NCBI GenBank assembly: GCA_025927575.1
Contig: JAICLJ010000011.1
Location: 1-48,634 of the forward strand
Direction of reading: 5' to 3'
DNA: 48,634 bases
DNA from: Bryobacteraceae bacterium
GTDB lineage: Bacteria > Acidobacteriota > Terriglobia > Bryobacterales > Bryobacteraceae
Made by a program: the position numbers and the translations under genes. The notes beneath the pieces were generated by a model, which had not been told where the DNA came from, did no database searches, and was given only the letters and a program-made list of their open reading frames with translations. Positions 25,784-34,664 of the stretch are shown piece by piece; position 1 is the first letter of the stretch, and each line of letters begins with the position of its first letter.

Positions 25784-26566
25784 ATGCGTCAACTAGAAGG
25801 CAAAGTTGCGATCGTCACCGGCGGAGGCGGCGGCATTGGCCGCGGGATAGCGTTACGGTTCGCCCAAGAAGGCGCTGGGGTAGGAGTGCTCGATAAGAAC
25901 GCGGCCGGCTGCAATCGAGTCGTGCGCGAGATATTGGCGGCCGGCCAGCGCGCGATCGCATTGCCGGCAGACGTCAGCGACGCGTCCGCCGTGGCAGAAT
26001 CTGTCGCTCGCGTGTTCAATACATTTGGACCCCCGACAATCCTCGCTCACACCGCCGGCGTGATGCCAACTGGAACAATCCTCGAGACGAGGGAGGAAGA
26101 CTGGGACCGCGTTTACGACGTCAATGTGAAAGGGGCGTTTCTCATGTGCCAGCAGGTTATCCCCCACATGCGATCAGCGGGAACCGGGTCCATTATTCTG
26201 ATGGCTTCCATTACCGGCGTTAACGGACTTCCTGGATTGGCCGCTTACTCCGGCACAAAAGGCGCTTTGATCGCGCTCGCACGCGCCTTGGCGATTGACC
26301 ATGCGGCGGAAGGCATTCGCTCGAATGCAGTTGCGCCCGGTACAATCGATTCACCCATGCTGCATGAATTCGTCGCGGCGCAACCCGATCCTGAACGCAC
26401 ACGCCGGGTCTTCGATGCCGTCCAGCCGAGAGGGCGGGTGGGAACTATCGAAGAAGTCGTGAATGTGGTCACCTTTCTTGCCTCCGATCAATCATCGCTG
26501 ATCAATGGGGCTAACATCCCCGTCGATGGCGGTATGAGCATCAAAGGCGAGCAGCCGCGATTCTAA
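25784..26566 (+). CDS. Short-chain dehydrogenase/reductase, module B
   Basis: A 260-residue classical SDR. It shows TGGGGGIG (12-19), an Asp37 after strand 2 (VGVLDKNA) that suggests NAD use, HTAG (89-92, replacing NNAG), the catalytic Ser142, YSGTK (155-159) and a VDGGMS C-terminal motif. The start ATG 25784 has AAGGA nine bases upstream and is 22 bases after the MFS stop, so both are co-transcribed. Enzymes of this type often oxidise sugars or sugar acids at C3-C5 in sugar catabolic operons. It is only distantly similar to the SDR at 5530 and should be seen as functionally separate. It may be the first cytoplasmic step for the sugar imported by the porter. Confidence 0.88.
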   Translation: MRQLEGKVAIVTGGGGGIGRGIALRFAQEGAGVGVLDKNAAGCNRVVREILAAGQRAIALPADVSDASAVAESVARVFNTFGPPTILAHTAGVMPTGTILETREEDWDRVYDVNVKGAFLMCQQVIPHMRSAGTGSIILMASITGVNGLPGLAAYSGTKGALIALARALAIDHAAEGIRSNAVAPGTIDSPMLHEFVAAQPDPERTRRVFDAVQPRGRVGTIEEVVNVVTFLASDQSSLINGANIPVDGGMSIKGEQPRF

Positions 26567-26664
26567 CTAACCGCCATTCCAACCGATATCGATGCCGCCA
26601 AGGCGCGCTCGGCGTTGGATCTATACACACAATTGAGTTGCGCTGTGTCCCAATAACGCGGGAG

Positions 26665-26683
26665 CCAGCTCGCGCTGAGCTGG
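26665..26683. terminator. Stem-loop between convergent operons
   Basis: CCAGCTC, five bases, then GAGCTGG form a perfect 7-base-pair stem in the 160-base gap between the convergent SDR and TPR genes. There is no T-run on either side, so it is at best a weak or factor-dependent terminator. Confidence 0.3.
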
Positions 26684-26726
26684 GAGTTGCACCGGAATGA
26701 CCGGAAAAGCTTTTCCAAAACCTTCC

Positions 26727-27263
26727 TCAAGGCCGGAGATCGCGACCATGAGCGTTGACGTTTGCAGGTTTGAAACGCTCGTCGGCAGGGTATAACTTTC
26801 GCCCCCGCTGAAGAGCTTGTGCGGCTCGATCATTCATGCCCACCTGCTTGGCTGCGGCCGCAAATCCCAACAAGGCCTCCGCATTGCCGGGCTCATGTTT
26901 CAAAGCTAGTGAAAACTGCGCCAGCGCGCGCTGCGCTTGCTTTTCCTTCAGCAGAAGTTGGCCGAGCAGCACTCGATAGTGAGTGGCATCCGGATCGATC
27001 TCAAGCAATTGCGTCATGGCCGCTCCGGCTTCGGCAGACTTGCCTCCTTTCAGAAGTTGATCTGCCAGTGCTTCAAAAGCATCGAGGAAGGTCGGCTCTA
27101 TTTCAATCGCCTTCCGAAGTAACCTGATGGCGTCCGAAGTCTGGTTTTTCTGTATTGCCGATTGTGCAGCCTCATACGTTGAAAGCGCCGACTTTACGTG
27201 CAGCGTATCCTGCGCGCAAAGACCCAATACTGCAAACAAAAGCAATATGAGGAGTTCTTTCAT
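26727..27263 (-). CDS. Small secreted TPR protein (third of three)
   Basis: 178 residues. The N-terminus MKELLILLLFAVLGLCAQD is a signal peptide cut probably after CA; the cysteine also makes a poor lipobox (LGLC). Three to four TPR units follow (ALSTYEAAQSAIQKNQTSDAIRLLRKAI; HYRVLLGQLLLKEKQAQRALAQF; AEALLGFAAAAKQVGMNDRAAQAL). The ATG overlaps the stop of the preceding TPR gene (ATGA at 27260-27263), so it is translationally coupled. It is the final gene of the receptor 3 operon. It is likely to be exported and to work with the other TPR proteins or the receptor; a precise role is unknown. Confidence 0.78.
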   Translation of the reverse strand: MKELLILLLFAVLGLCAQDTLHVKSALSTYEAAQSAIQKNQTSDAIRLLRKAIEIEPTFLDAFEALADQLLKGGKSAEAGAAMTQLLEIDPDATHYRVLLGQLLLKEKQAQRALAQFSLALKHEPGNAEALLGFAAAAKQVGMNDRAAQALQRGRKLYPADERFKPANVNAHGRDLRP

Positions 27264-28435
27264 TTTTGAGCACCCGGTTCTGTTAAAGTGCTATTCAACC
27301 GCCGGTCGCTCATTTCTTTAAGCGGCTCCGTGGCTTGCGCACGAACTTTCTCAAAGAGCGCACTCGCGTCGGCATCGCGGCCTACTGCGCGATACGCTCG
27401 CGCCAGCGTATAAGCCGCACTTCGCGAACCAGGATCGAGACGATCTGCCAACTCCAGATCCTCCAATGCGTCCTTTGGCTGCCCCGCATCCAGAAGCAAC
27501 CGGCCACGTAGCGTTCTGGCTGAAATCGAATTCTTATTCAGCTCAATTGCGCGGTTTAGCGCCGCCATCGCCAACCCCGGCGTATCGGGACTGACCCGCA
27601 AGAGACATTCGGCAAGCAGATAGTGCAGGTCGGAATCTTCGACGCCCGACTTATCAGCCGACCGCAGCAACGTAATCGCTTCGCCGAACTTTCCCTGCTT
27701 GTAGTCCATTAGCGCAAGGAAGAATAGTGCGTCTGCATTCTCAGGCGCAAGCTGAACGGCTTTGCTGAAATTATCATGAGCGGCATCCAACCGCCCCAGC
27801 AGCGTGTTGGCGGCACCGGCCACGATCAATGCCTCAGCCGATTTGGGAAAGGCTCGTACGGCCTCGGAAGCAACGCCGGCAGCCTTTTCAAAATCCCCGC
27901 CGTCGGCGCAAAGTGTGACTAGGTTGAGGTAACCCGATATATTTGTCGGATCATCGTGGATCGCTATTGCTAAAGCGTTATACGCCTTGTCGTAAACGCC
28001 CAGCTTCGAGTAAGCAACCCCCAATAGGTTGGCGCATTTCGCATCAAGGGTGCGTTCCGATTTCAGCTTCGTCAGGACGTCGACAGCCGCCGAATAGTCA
28101 CCCAATTCGAAATAACTCAAGGCGATGGCATACTGATGAGTTTGGCGGTCGGGAACCTCATCCGGAACCGCGTTGAACACGGCAAGCGCAGTTTTGAAAT
28201 CGTGCGCTCTTCCGTAAAGCCACCCCAAATTGAAGCGCTCGACAACCGAAATATTCCGGCAGAGCCTCAATTCGTTCAATGTGCCAACCGCCTCTTTATA
28301 TTTCTTGCCTTCGATTGATGTATTGGCTTGCTCGAAGAGCCGCTTCGCGTCACAGTTCGTTTTCGCCGCTGCCAACTGGCCGAGAAATCCGAACACCAAG
28401 CCAATGAGAACGAGGTATTTTCGCTCAATACACAT
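27260..28435 (-). CDS. Secreted TPR-repeat protein (second of three)
   Basis: The start is placed at ATG 28435, giving 391 residues; the open frame runs further upstream to 28597, but only this start gives a signal peptide (YLVLIGLVFGFLGQLAAAK). About nine TPR units follow (for example AIALSYFELGDYSAAVDVLTKL, NLLGVAYSKLGVYDKAYNALAI and AYTLARAYRAVGRDADASALFEKV). The start codon lies 11 bases inside the end of the preceding TPR gene, which again points to coupled translation. No catalytic domain is seen. It is probably a periplasmic scaffold or ligand-binding protein of the receptor 3 module. Confidence 0.8.
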   Translation of the reverse strand: MCIERKYLVLIGLVFGFLGQLAAAKTNCDAKRLFEQANTSIEGKKYKEAVGTLNELRLCRNISVVERFNLGWLYGRAHDFKTALAVFNAVPDEVPDRQTHQYAIALSYFELGDYSAAVDVLTKLKSERTLDAKCANLLGVAYSKLGVYDKAYNALAIAIHDDPTNISGYLNLVTLCADGGDFEKAAGVASEAVRAFPKSAEALIVAGAANTLLGRLDAAHDNFSKAVQLAPENADALFFLALMDYKQGKFGEAITLLRSADKSGVEDSDLHYLLAECLLRVSPDTPGLAMAALNRAIELNKNSISARTLRGRLLLDAGQPKDALEDLELADRLDPGSRSAAYTLARAYRAVGRDADASALFEKVRAQATEPLKEMSDRRLNSTLTEPGAQK

Positions 28436-29951
28436 AAGTCTTGGGAGATTCGAAAGGAAGCACATCGCTCGCGGCGGCACGAAGCGCTTGCAGGGCGTCA
28501 CGCTCTGCTTGAGCTTCTTTTTGCCTGTGCAGTTGAGCATAGAGTTGCGCAAGTTCAAAATGAAATTCAGTGGAATTTTGCAGCGCCGGCCGCACAATGT
28601 TCAGCACCGTGAGACCTTCCGATGGGCGGTTAGTGTGCCGAAACGCTCTCGCGAGTTCTAGTCCCACGTTGGGATTCGATTGATCGACAGCCCATGCCCA
28701 TTTGAAATGTGACAGCGCAGCGGTCCATTCGCCCCGCCGTGCTTCAATGATGCCCATCTGGCGATTGGAAGCCGGATCGTTCACCTCAATCGATAAAGCG
28801 GTTTTCAAGTATTTTGCAGCTTCGTCATCCTTGCCGCCCCGTTGCGCTGTACGCGCAAGTCCAACTAGCGCAGGAACAGACTTCGGCTCCCGCTTCAGCG
28901 CCTGGGTATACATTGCCACAGCGGCGGGTGCGTCATTGTCCGCCTGCGCAACGTCTCCCGCCGCCACGGTAAGAAGCACATCGCCTGGCTTCATCTTAAG
29001 CGCAGTGTTGACCACGTCCCTCGCCGTCGTTACATATTTCAACAGCAATAACTGCTCGCACAACGCATACGCGACATCAGCCCGGCCTGGCCCCAATTCT
29101 CGCGCCCGAAATAGCCACGGCACGGCTTTCCTCACCTGTCCGAGAGTGGCGAAATCCAGGCCGACACGAAAATAGACCTCAGGTTTCGTAGCGTCTTTAT
29201 CGATGGCATTGTAATAGCTTTCGCGCGCCCGGCGAAACTGCTTCAAATGCGAATACGCCAACCCCAGGTTGAAATAAACTGCATCGTCAGCCGATGCTGG
29301 CGGGATTCGTTTTAGATAGTCAACAGCCTTCTCATAACGCTGATGCTGTGCGAACAAGGTGCCAAGTGAAAATAGGAGTGGCGGGGAGAGATGCTGCGTG
29401 TTCGCAGCGAGAAGGTCGTCAAGCTGGGTTGTCTGTTTCGCCTCAAGTAGCGTTTGCGCCACCCATAAAAAGAATGCGGGATCGCGAAGGAGATCCGCTT
29501 TGGTAGTGGCGTTAATTTGCCCTATTACCGCCTGCGCTTGCTGCCAGTCTCCCAACTGGACGTAGATTCCAAGTGCGTATTTCGCAGCTCTCTCGTCGCT
29601 GGGATCCAACTTCAAGGCTTGCCCGAGAGATCTTGCAGCATCCTGAATGTTTCGACTCTTCAGATAGCTGAGTCCGAGGTCGGACCACAGCCGGGCTGAC
29701 TCGGGACTCAGTGAAACCGCTTTGCGAAAAGCCGCCTCAGCTTCTGCCGGCTTGCCGGAAAGTTCGTTAACCACGCCCTCCAGTTCGTTGAAATTGCTCG
29801 ATTGAGAGCAATCTGATCGAACCGAGTCAAGAATGGACCTCGCCTTCGCGGCGTCGCTGTGCTGAATCGCCGTGGCCGCTTGCTTGAGACTGTCATCGCA
29901 GGCGCCGGCAGCTAGGGTGGCAACAAAAAGAAGAGTTGGGATCGCAATCAT
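28425..29951 (-). CDS. Secreted TPR-repeat protein (first of three), next to receptor 3
   Basis: 508 residues. The N-terminus MIAIPTLLFVATLAAGACDD is a signal peptide; the cysteine after AGA could be lipidated, though the -3 Ala is not ideal for a lipobox. About a dozen TPR units fill the rest (RLWSDLGLSYLKSRNIQDAARS; VYFNLGLAYSHLKQFRRARESY; VALVGLARTAQRGGKDDEAAKYL). It begins 45 bases after the receptor 3 stop, on the same strand, and overlaps the next TPR gene by 11 bases. Together with the TPR gene after receptor 2, this makes a repeated receptor/TPR arrangement in the window. The protein might hold glycans or assemble a complex at the outer membrane; this is inference. Confidence 0.82.
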   Translation of the reverse strand: MIAIPTLLFVATLAAGACDDSLKQAATAIQHSDAAKARSILDSVRSDCSQSSNFNELEGVVNELSGKPAEAEAAFRKAVSLSPESARLWSDLGLSYLKSRNIQDAARSLGQALKLDPSDERAAKYALGIYVQLGDWQQAQAVIGQINATTKADLLRDPAFFLWVAQTLLEAKQTTQLDDLLAANTQHLSPPLLFSLGTLFAQHQRYEKAVDYLKRIPPASADDAVYFNLGLAYSHLKQFRRARESYYNAIDKDATKPEVYFRVGLDFATLGQVRKAVPWLFRARELGPGRADVAYALCEQLLLLKYVTTARDVVNTALKMKPGDVLLTVAAGDVAQADNDAPAAVAMYTQALKREPKSVPALVGLARTAQRGGKDDEAAKYLKTALSIEVNDPASNRQMGIIEARRGEWTAALSHFKWAWAVDQSNPNVGLELARAFRHTNRPSEGLTVLNIVRPALQNSTEFHFELAQLYAQLHRQKEAQAERDALQALRAAASDVLPFESPKTYVY

Positions 29952-29996
29952 ACTACGTGCTGGGTTCTTCTCGCGGGAAGAGCCCTCCCAACAAGC

Positions 29997-32900
29997 TTAA
30001 AATATTAGCTTCAGGCCGAACTGTATATCTCGCGGCGCACTTGCGCTGTGGATTTGACCAAATGAAGAACTCTGGGTATTACCATCAGGCAAACCGAAGT
30101 TCGGATGATTGAAGACATTGAAGAACTCTCCTCGAAATTGCAGCCTCAATCGTTCAGTGAAAAGGAAGTCCTTGAAGGTCACAAAATCGACGTTCTTTTG
30201 GGCGGGACCCGACATGTTATTTCGTCCTGCATTGCCGAATGTAAATGGCGCAGGCGTCACAAACGCTGCAGTATTAAACCATTCCAGCCGACTCTGGGTG
30301 AATCCCGATAGCGGATCTCCCACAACTCGCGCTCGCTGGCTGCCGCCACCCACATTCGCCACATCGCCGCCCGCGGAAATACTGTAGGGCCGCCCGGAGG
30401 TAAGCGTGACAATCGTGCCAACATTCCAATTGCCGAGAAGCGTCTGCAGCAATCCGTTTGAACCCGCCAGGTGAGCTTTGCCCTTCCCCACGGGCAATTG
30501 GTAGATGCCACTGAAAACAAACAGGTGTCTTCTATCGAAGTCAGACGGTCCCCAATCGCGGCGAAGGTCGTAAATCGTTGCGATTGATCCCGATTGGCCT
30601 TCGGATTGAATATCGAGGGACTTCGACCATGTATAGGACGCAAGGAAGTTTAGCCCAAAGGACAAAGACTTTTGCAACTTCGCTTGTAGAGCATTGTAGC
30701 TGCTGTTTCCCGCGTTTTCGTCGTAAGAGAATGCGCCTCCATATTGCGGAAATGGCTGTCCCCGCGACGCGAGTGTTCCCGGCCCTGGATAACGCGCGGT
30801 GTTTGCCGCCGGTTGAATAAATTGATGGCGCCCTACAGAACCAATGTAATCGAGATTCAACACGAGTGAGTTCGATAGTTGCTGCTCCACACCCGCGTTA
30901 TACTCCATCACGTACGGAATTTTGTTTCGTGGATTCGCGCCGAAATCGACAAGAGGTTGCAGCGGATTGAAGAAAGTGGAAGCAGGCGGTAAATTGTTGA
31001 AGTAAATGTCTGGCACGCCTCGATTTAAGTCCGGAACGGATATTCCGACGCCTTGCGGCCACGATATACGCGGATCCTGCGCCTGCTGGACAAGCGTATT
31101 GTTGTGGTCGTCGAACATCGCGAAAGCAGTTCGGAACACCGTCTTCTCCGACGCGCGATAGGCAATGCCGAAGCGGGGTTGAAATCCGTTGTAATGAGGA
31201 TCGAAGTAAGAACTTCGCACGTTTGCTGTTTCGAACAATGGCGGCGCCGGAGCCGACACCAAAAAGTTGCCAGTTTGAATGTCCAGCCCTGAAACAGGAC
31301 TTGCATACGAGGCCGGTTGCACAAAGTCATAACGAAGACCAGCCGTAATGGTCAGATTTTTTGAAACCTGCCATTGGTCCTGGACATACCCAGCAAACCA
31401 GTAGCTTTTGATATCAGCCGATGTAGTCCCTAGAAACCCTGAAAGGTTATCGGGAAGGCCTAGCAAAAAGCTGGCCGGACCGGAACCAGTGCCATTGATC
31501 AGACCGCCTTGCGATGTTGCGTTTTGAGTGAAGTTAGTCGACATGCCCCAGCCATCGTCAAAACTATGGATATGGTAAACCATCCCTCCGACGCCAATTG
31601 TATGGTTACCGCGGACAATGGATAAATCCGCATGGCCATCATGATTCTGTTGAGGGCCTAGTGGAATGGCAAACTGGCTGATGCCGGTGTAGCCGTTCGA
31701 GATGCCGATTTGCGGGCCTAGCGGGATATCGTTCCGAACCGGCGAGAGCTGAATGTAATTAGTCGCCTGCAGAAACGAGAGCCCGGCCGGCTCATCGAAC
31801 TGTCCGAAATTCGTGTTGGTGTAGCCATAATGCAGACTCAAGATGACCGTGGGACCGAACAGATGTGTGTAGCCCACGGCCACCGTCTGAGCATAGTTCA
31901 CAAGCGATTGCTGATAGGTAGGCAAGCCTTCCGGCCGAAGCAGCGTCGAATTCGATCGATTGTACCGTCCGAAGATCGTGTTGTTATCACCAAAGCGATG
32001 GTCCACCCGTATGCCAGTTTGATCCGTATCGGTGTTCGTTGAACCCGCAAACTGATAATTGGGTAAAATGCCAGGCCCGACATTGAGGTTAGGATTCGGG
32101 TAGTATTGTTGCAAAACAAGTTGCGTAGACGGATTGATTCGGTCTGCCGGGATTATGTTCCCAGGGAAGGGATCGCGAATCACGTTAGCAGGATTATTTG
32201 GATCTGGGCGGCTGGTATTGGGATCAAAGATTTGATTTCTATACATCGGGCGGCCGAGGCTGTCCGTGGCGATCTGAGGCCCCAGCAAGCCTGAAAAGTC
32301 ACCTTGACGCATCGCAGCGGTCGGGACGCTTGCGAACCGGCTTAAACTCTGACGAGAACGGAATCCCTCCCAGTAGGCGGAAAACCAGGTATTATCTTTG
32401 CCGTTGAAATGAGGCAGCCGAACCGGGCCGCCAAACGTGACGCCATATTGGTTCTGCTTGTATGGATTTTTGGACTGGTCGAAAAAGTTCCGCGCGTCTA
32501 GTGCATTATTGCGCAAAAACTCCCACGCGTCTCCATGGTACTGATTCGTCCCCGATCGGGTGACAATGTTGATGTTTGCGCCGGATGAGATTGAAAATTG
32601 AGTATCGACGATATGCGACTGGACATTGAATTCCTGCAGTGCATCGGGAGGCGGGCTGATTGCCCAGGTATTCGTATAAACTGCATTATTCAAAACGCCA
32701 TCCATTGTGAAATTGTTCTGCTGGCCTCGTTGGCCATTCACAGATGGACTGATTCCTCCAGCTCCCTGTTTAACCGTGAATGCGTTTTGTTGCCCGGATT
32801 CCTGCGGGGCGGCGCCTGGAGTAAGAAGGGTGAGTTGAGTAAAACTTCGGCCATTCAAAGGCAAGTCGACAATTTGCTGACGCTGGATTACTTGGCCGAT

Positions 32901-33299
32901 CGTTGCGTTTGTCGTATTCAACGCCGGAGGCGTGCCCGTCACTTCAACGGTTTGCGATACAGCACTCAATGACAACTTGAAATCGATCGTTGCGTTTTGA
33001 TTGACTAGTAACTGAACCCCAGTGCGGTTCGTGGTCGCGAAACCCTGTTTCTGAAGTGAGATATCGTATGTTCCTGGCGGCAATCGCGGAATGATATAAG
33101 TACCGTTATTCGAACTTTGAGCCGATCGATGGAGCCCAGTCTCTTTGTTGGTCACATCCACTTGTCCGCCGGCGACAGGGGACCCGGAAGGATCTAATAT
33201 CGTTCCGTTTATAGACCCAGTTGTTGTCTGGGCGGATAGACTTATAACCAGGGACAACAAGGCCGGAAATAGAACACACAATCTCTTTGTTAACAGCAT
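29997..33299 (-). CDS. Oar-type TonB-dependent outer-membrane receptor 3
   Basis: 1,100 residues from ATG 33299, with AGGGA seven bases upstream; TTG 33305 is an in-frame alternative. A signal peptide (LCVLFPALLSLVISLSAQ) is followed by a carboxypeptidase-regulatory-like domain (GSINGTILDPSGSPVAGGQV), a plug with SVNGQRGQQNNFTMDGV and INIVTRSGTNQYHGDAWEFL, and a barrel ending IQFGLKLIF. It would import oligosaccharides with TonB energy. It leads an operon with three TPR genes. A good promoter and a palindrome lie upstream, shared with the divergent ROK repressor gene, so ROK probably controls it. The neighbouring GH38 genes suggest mannose-containing or related glycans. Confidence 0.88.
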   Translation of the reverse strand: MLLTKRLCVLFPALLSLVISLSAQTTTGSINGTILDPSGSPVAGGQVDVTNKETGLHRSAQSSNNGTYIIPRLPPGTYDISLQKQGFATTNRTGVQLLVNQNATIDFKLSLSAVSQTVEVTGTPPALNTTNATIGQVIQRQQIVDLPLNGRSFTQLTLLTPGAAPQESGQQNAFTVKQGAGGISPSVNGQRGQQNNFTMDGVLNNAVYTNTWAISPPPDALQEFNVQSHIVDTQFSISSGANINIVTRSGTNQYHGDAWEFLRNNALDARNFFDQSKNPYKQNQYGVTFGGPVRLPHFNGKDNTWFSAYWEGFRSRQSLSRFASVPTAAMRQGDFSGLLGPQIATDSLGRPMYRNQIFDPNTSRPDPNNPANVIRDPFPGNIIPADRINPSTQLVLQQYYPNPNLNVGPGILPNYQFAGSTNTDTDQTGIRVDHRFGDNNTIFGRYNRSNSTLLRPEGLPTYQQSLVNYAQTVAVGYTHLFGPTVILSLHYGYTNTNFGQFDEPAGLSFLQATNYIQLSPVRNDIPLGPQIGISNGYTGISQFAIPLGPQQNHDGHADLSIVRGNHTIGVGGMVYHIHSFDDGWGMSTNFTQNATSQGGLINGTGSGPASFLLGLPDNLSGFLGTTSADIKSYWFAGYVQDQWQVSKNLTITAGLRYDFVQPASYASPVSGLDIQTGNFLVSAPAPPLFETANVRSSYFDPHYNGFQPRFGIAYRASEKTVFRTAFAMFDDHNNTLVQQAQDPRISWPQGVGISVPDLNRGVPDIYFNNLPPASTFFNPLQPLVDFGANPRNKIPYVMEYNAGVEQQLSNSLVLNLDYIGSVGRHQFIQPAANTARYPGPGTLASRGQPFPQYGGAFSYDENAGNSSYNALQAKLQKSLSFGLNFLASYTWSKSLDIQSEGQSGSIATIYDLRRDWGPSDFDRRHLFVFSGIYQLPVGKGKAHLAGSNGLLQTLLGNWNVGTIVTLTSGRPYSISAGGDVANVGGGSQRARVVGDPLSGFTQSRLEWFNTAAFVTPAPFTFGNAGRNNMSGPAQKNVDFVTFKDFLFTERLRLQFRGEFFNVFNHPNFGLPDGNTQSSSFGQIHSASAPRDIQFGLKLIF

Positions 33300-33362
33300 T
33301 ATCAATCCCTATGAAGAACTTCGATTCCCAGACAAAACCACAAATACCGCGCTAGTAGGTTA

Positions 33363-33392
33363 AGTATAGGGCGTAATCGGATACTTGGTCAA
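33363..33392 (-). promoter_or_regulatory. Sigma-70-type promoter of TonB receptor 3
   Basis: On the minus strand, TTGACC (33387-33392) and TATACT (33363-33368) are separated by 18 bases. Transcription would start near 33356, leaving a leader of about 57 bases before ATG 33299. Confidence 0.6.
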
Positions 33393-33395
33393 GAC

Positions 33396-33410
33396 TTTGT
33401 TTTGAACAAA
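33396..33410. promoter_or_regulatory. Candidate ROK operator
   Basis: TTTGTTTTGAACAAA is a perfect palindrome with 6-base arms around TTG. Operators of ROK repressors such as Mlc, NagC and XylR are A/T-rich palindromes of similar length. It lies just upstream of the -35 of receptor 3 and 51-65 bases before the ROK start codon. Confidence 0.5.
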
Positions 33411-33460
33411 ATAAAAGTGCCGTTATCGCGGTACACTAGTCGCGAGGAGAAAGGGCGTCA

Positions 33461-34660
33461 TTGAGAAAGTCGAATACATTACGGTTAGTAGGTGTGGAAG
33501 ATGTGCGAGACACGAACGAAACCCACTTTCTACATCTCATCCGAGATCGTCAGCCGGTGTCACGCACAGGTCTTGTGAAGGAAACCGGTCTTCGCCCTGG
33601 AACCGTTTCCGTCGTAGTGAATCGACTGATAAAGGCCGGTTTTGTTTACGAGGCAGAAGCGGCCCCCTCAAGCGGCGGCCGCCGGCCCATCTATCTCCAG
33701 GTGAATGCCGAAAAGGCGTATGCCGTTGCGATCAGCATCGGAGTCCATCACTCCATATATATAGTCAGTGACTTTAACGGGAGAGTGCTCAGCCAACACA
33801 CTGTTCGTACGGAAGGTGATGCAGAACGTTTTCTGGCTCACCTTTCAAAAGAGATTGCTAGCCACTTGAAATCCCACTATCCAAAGGCTCGAATCTGGGC
33901 TATAGGTGTCAGCGTGCCTGGACTGCTTGATCGCACGGATGGCACTGTCGTCTTTTCGCCGAATTTGCGGTGGGACAATGTACCGGTGCGCGGGTTGCTT
34001 GAAAAAGAACTGAAGCTGCCGGTTTTCGTGGAGAACGACGCAAACGTTGCCGCCTTATCGGAGCTTTGGTACGGCCCATTAGAGGTATCGAGCGCACATA
34101 GCTTGTTGTTCGTGCTGATTGTGGAGGGCATTGGCACCGGCTTTATTCTGAATGGCGATTTGCACATCGGTACACGCGTCGGCTCCGGCGGATTTGGCCA
34201 TACTCCCCTTGACCCTAAAGGCCCCCCGTGTTCTTGCGGCAACATAGGATGCTGGGAGGCGCTCGCGTCCGACGATGCCACTCTGAAACGATTTCACCAA
34301 GATCAACCCAGCCGGTCCTTGGAGGTTCGCTCCGTTCATGATCTTGTGTCACTCGCGCTCAACGGCGACAAAGATGCCAGGCAACATATCGTAACAACTG
34401 GAACCCTTATCGGAAGAGGATTGCGAGGTTTAGCGCATGGCCTCGCCCCCGAGGTGATCGTCATTGGTGGCGCAATTACCGAGGCATGGCCGTTGATTGA
34501 GCCGGTACTCAAGAAAGAGATCAAGAGTGGCTACCTCATTGAAGGTGTGTCTTTACCGCAACTTCGGCGCGCCAGCGTCGAAAGTCCGAGCGTGTTCGGC
34601 GGGGTTCCGCTGGCGCTACGAACCATTCTTCGAACCAAGAAGCTACGAAAAGCCTCATGA
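33461..34660 (+). CDS. ROK-family transcriptional repressor
   Basis: 399 residues. An N-terminal winged helix-turn-helix (about 20-65; VSRTGLVKETGLRPGTVSVVVNRLI) marks it as a repressor rather than a sugar kinase. The ROK domain shows GVSVPGLLD (149-157), ENDANVAAL (191-199), VEGIGTG (221-227), His247 and the zinc-binding CSCGNIGCWE (257-266). ROK repressors bind a sugar or phosphosugar and release DNA. TTG 33461 is the start, with GAGGAG and AGGG upstream. It is divergent from receptor 3 and converges with the first GH38 gene, whose stop is only 5 bases away. It likely regulates receptor 3, and perhaps the GH38/MFS genes. Confidence 0.92.
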   Translation: MRKSNTLRLVGVEDVRDTNETHFLHLIRDRQPVSRTGLVKETGLRPGTVSVVVNRLIKAGFVYEAEAAPSSGGRRPIYLQVNAEKAYAVAISIGVHHSIYIVSDFNGRVLSQHTVRTEGDAERFLAHLSKEIASHLKSHYPKARIWAIGVSVPGLLDRTDGTVVFSPNLRWDNVPVRGLLEKELKLPVFVENDANVAALSELWYGPLEVSSAHSLLFVLIVEGIGTGFILNGDLHIGTRVGSGGFGHTPLDPKGPPCSCGNIGCWEALASDDATLKRFHQDQPSRSLEVRSVHDLVSLALNGDKDARQHIVTTGTLIGRGLRGLAHGLAPEVIVIGGAITEAWPLIEPVLKKEIKSGYLIEGVSLPQLRRASVESPSVFGGVPLALRTILRTKKLRKAS

Positions 34661-34664
34661 ACTC

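Noticed and set aside
28436..28597. Longer N-terminus for the second TPR protein
   Set aside because: The extension lies wholly inside the preceding TPR gene on the same strand, and only the later ATG gives a signal peptide.
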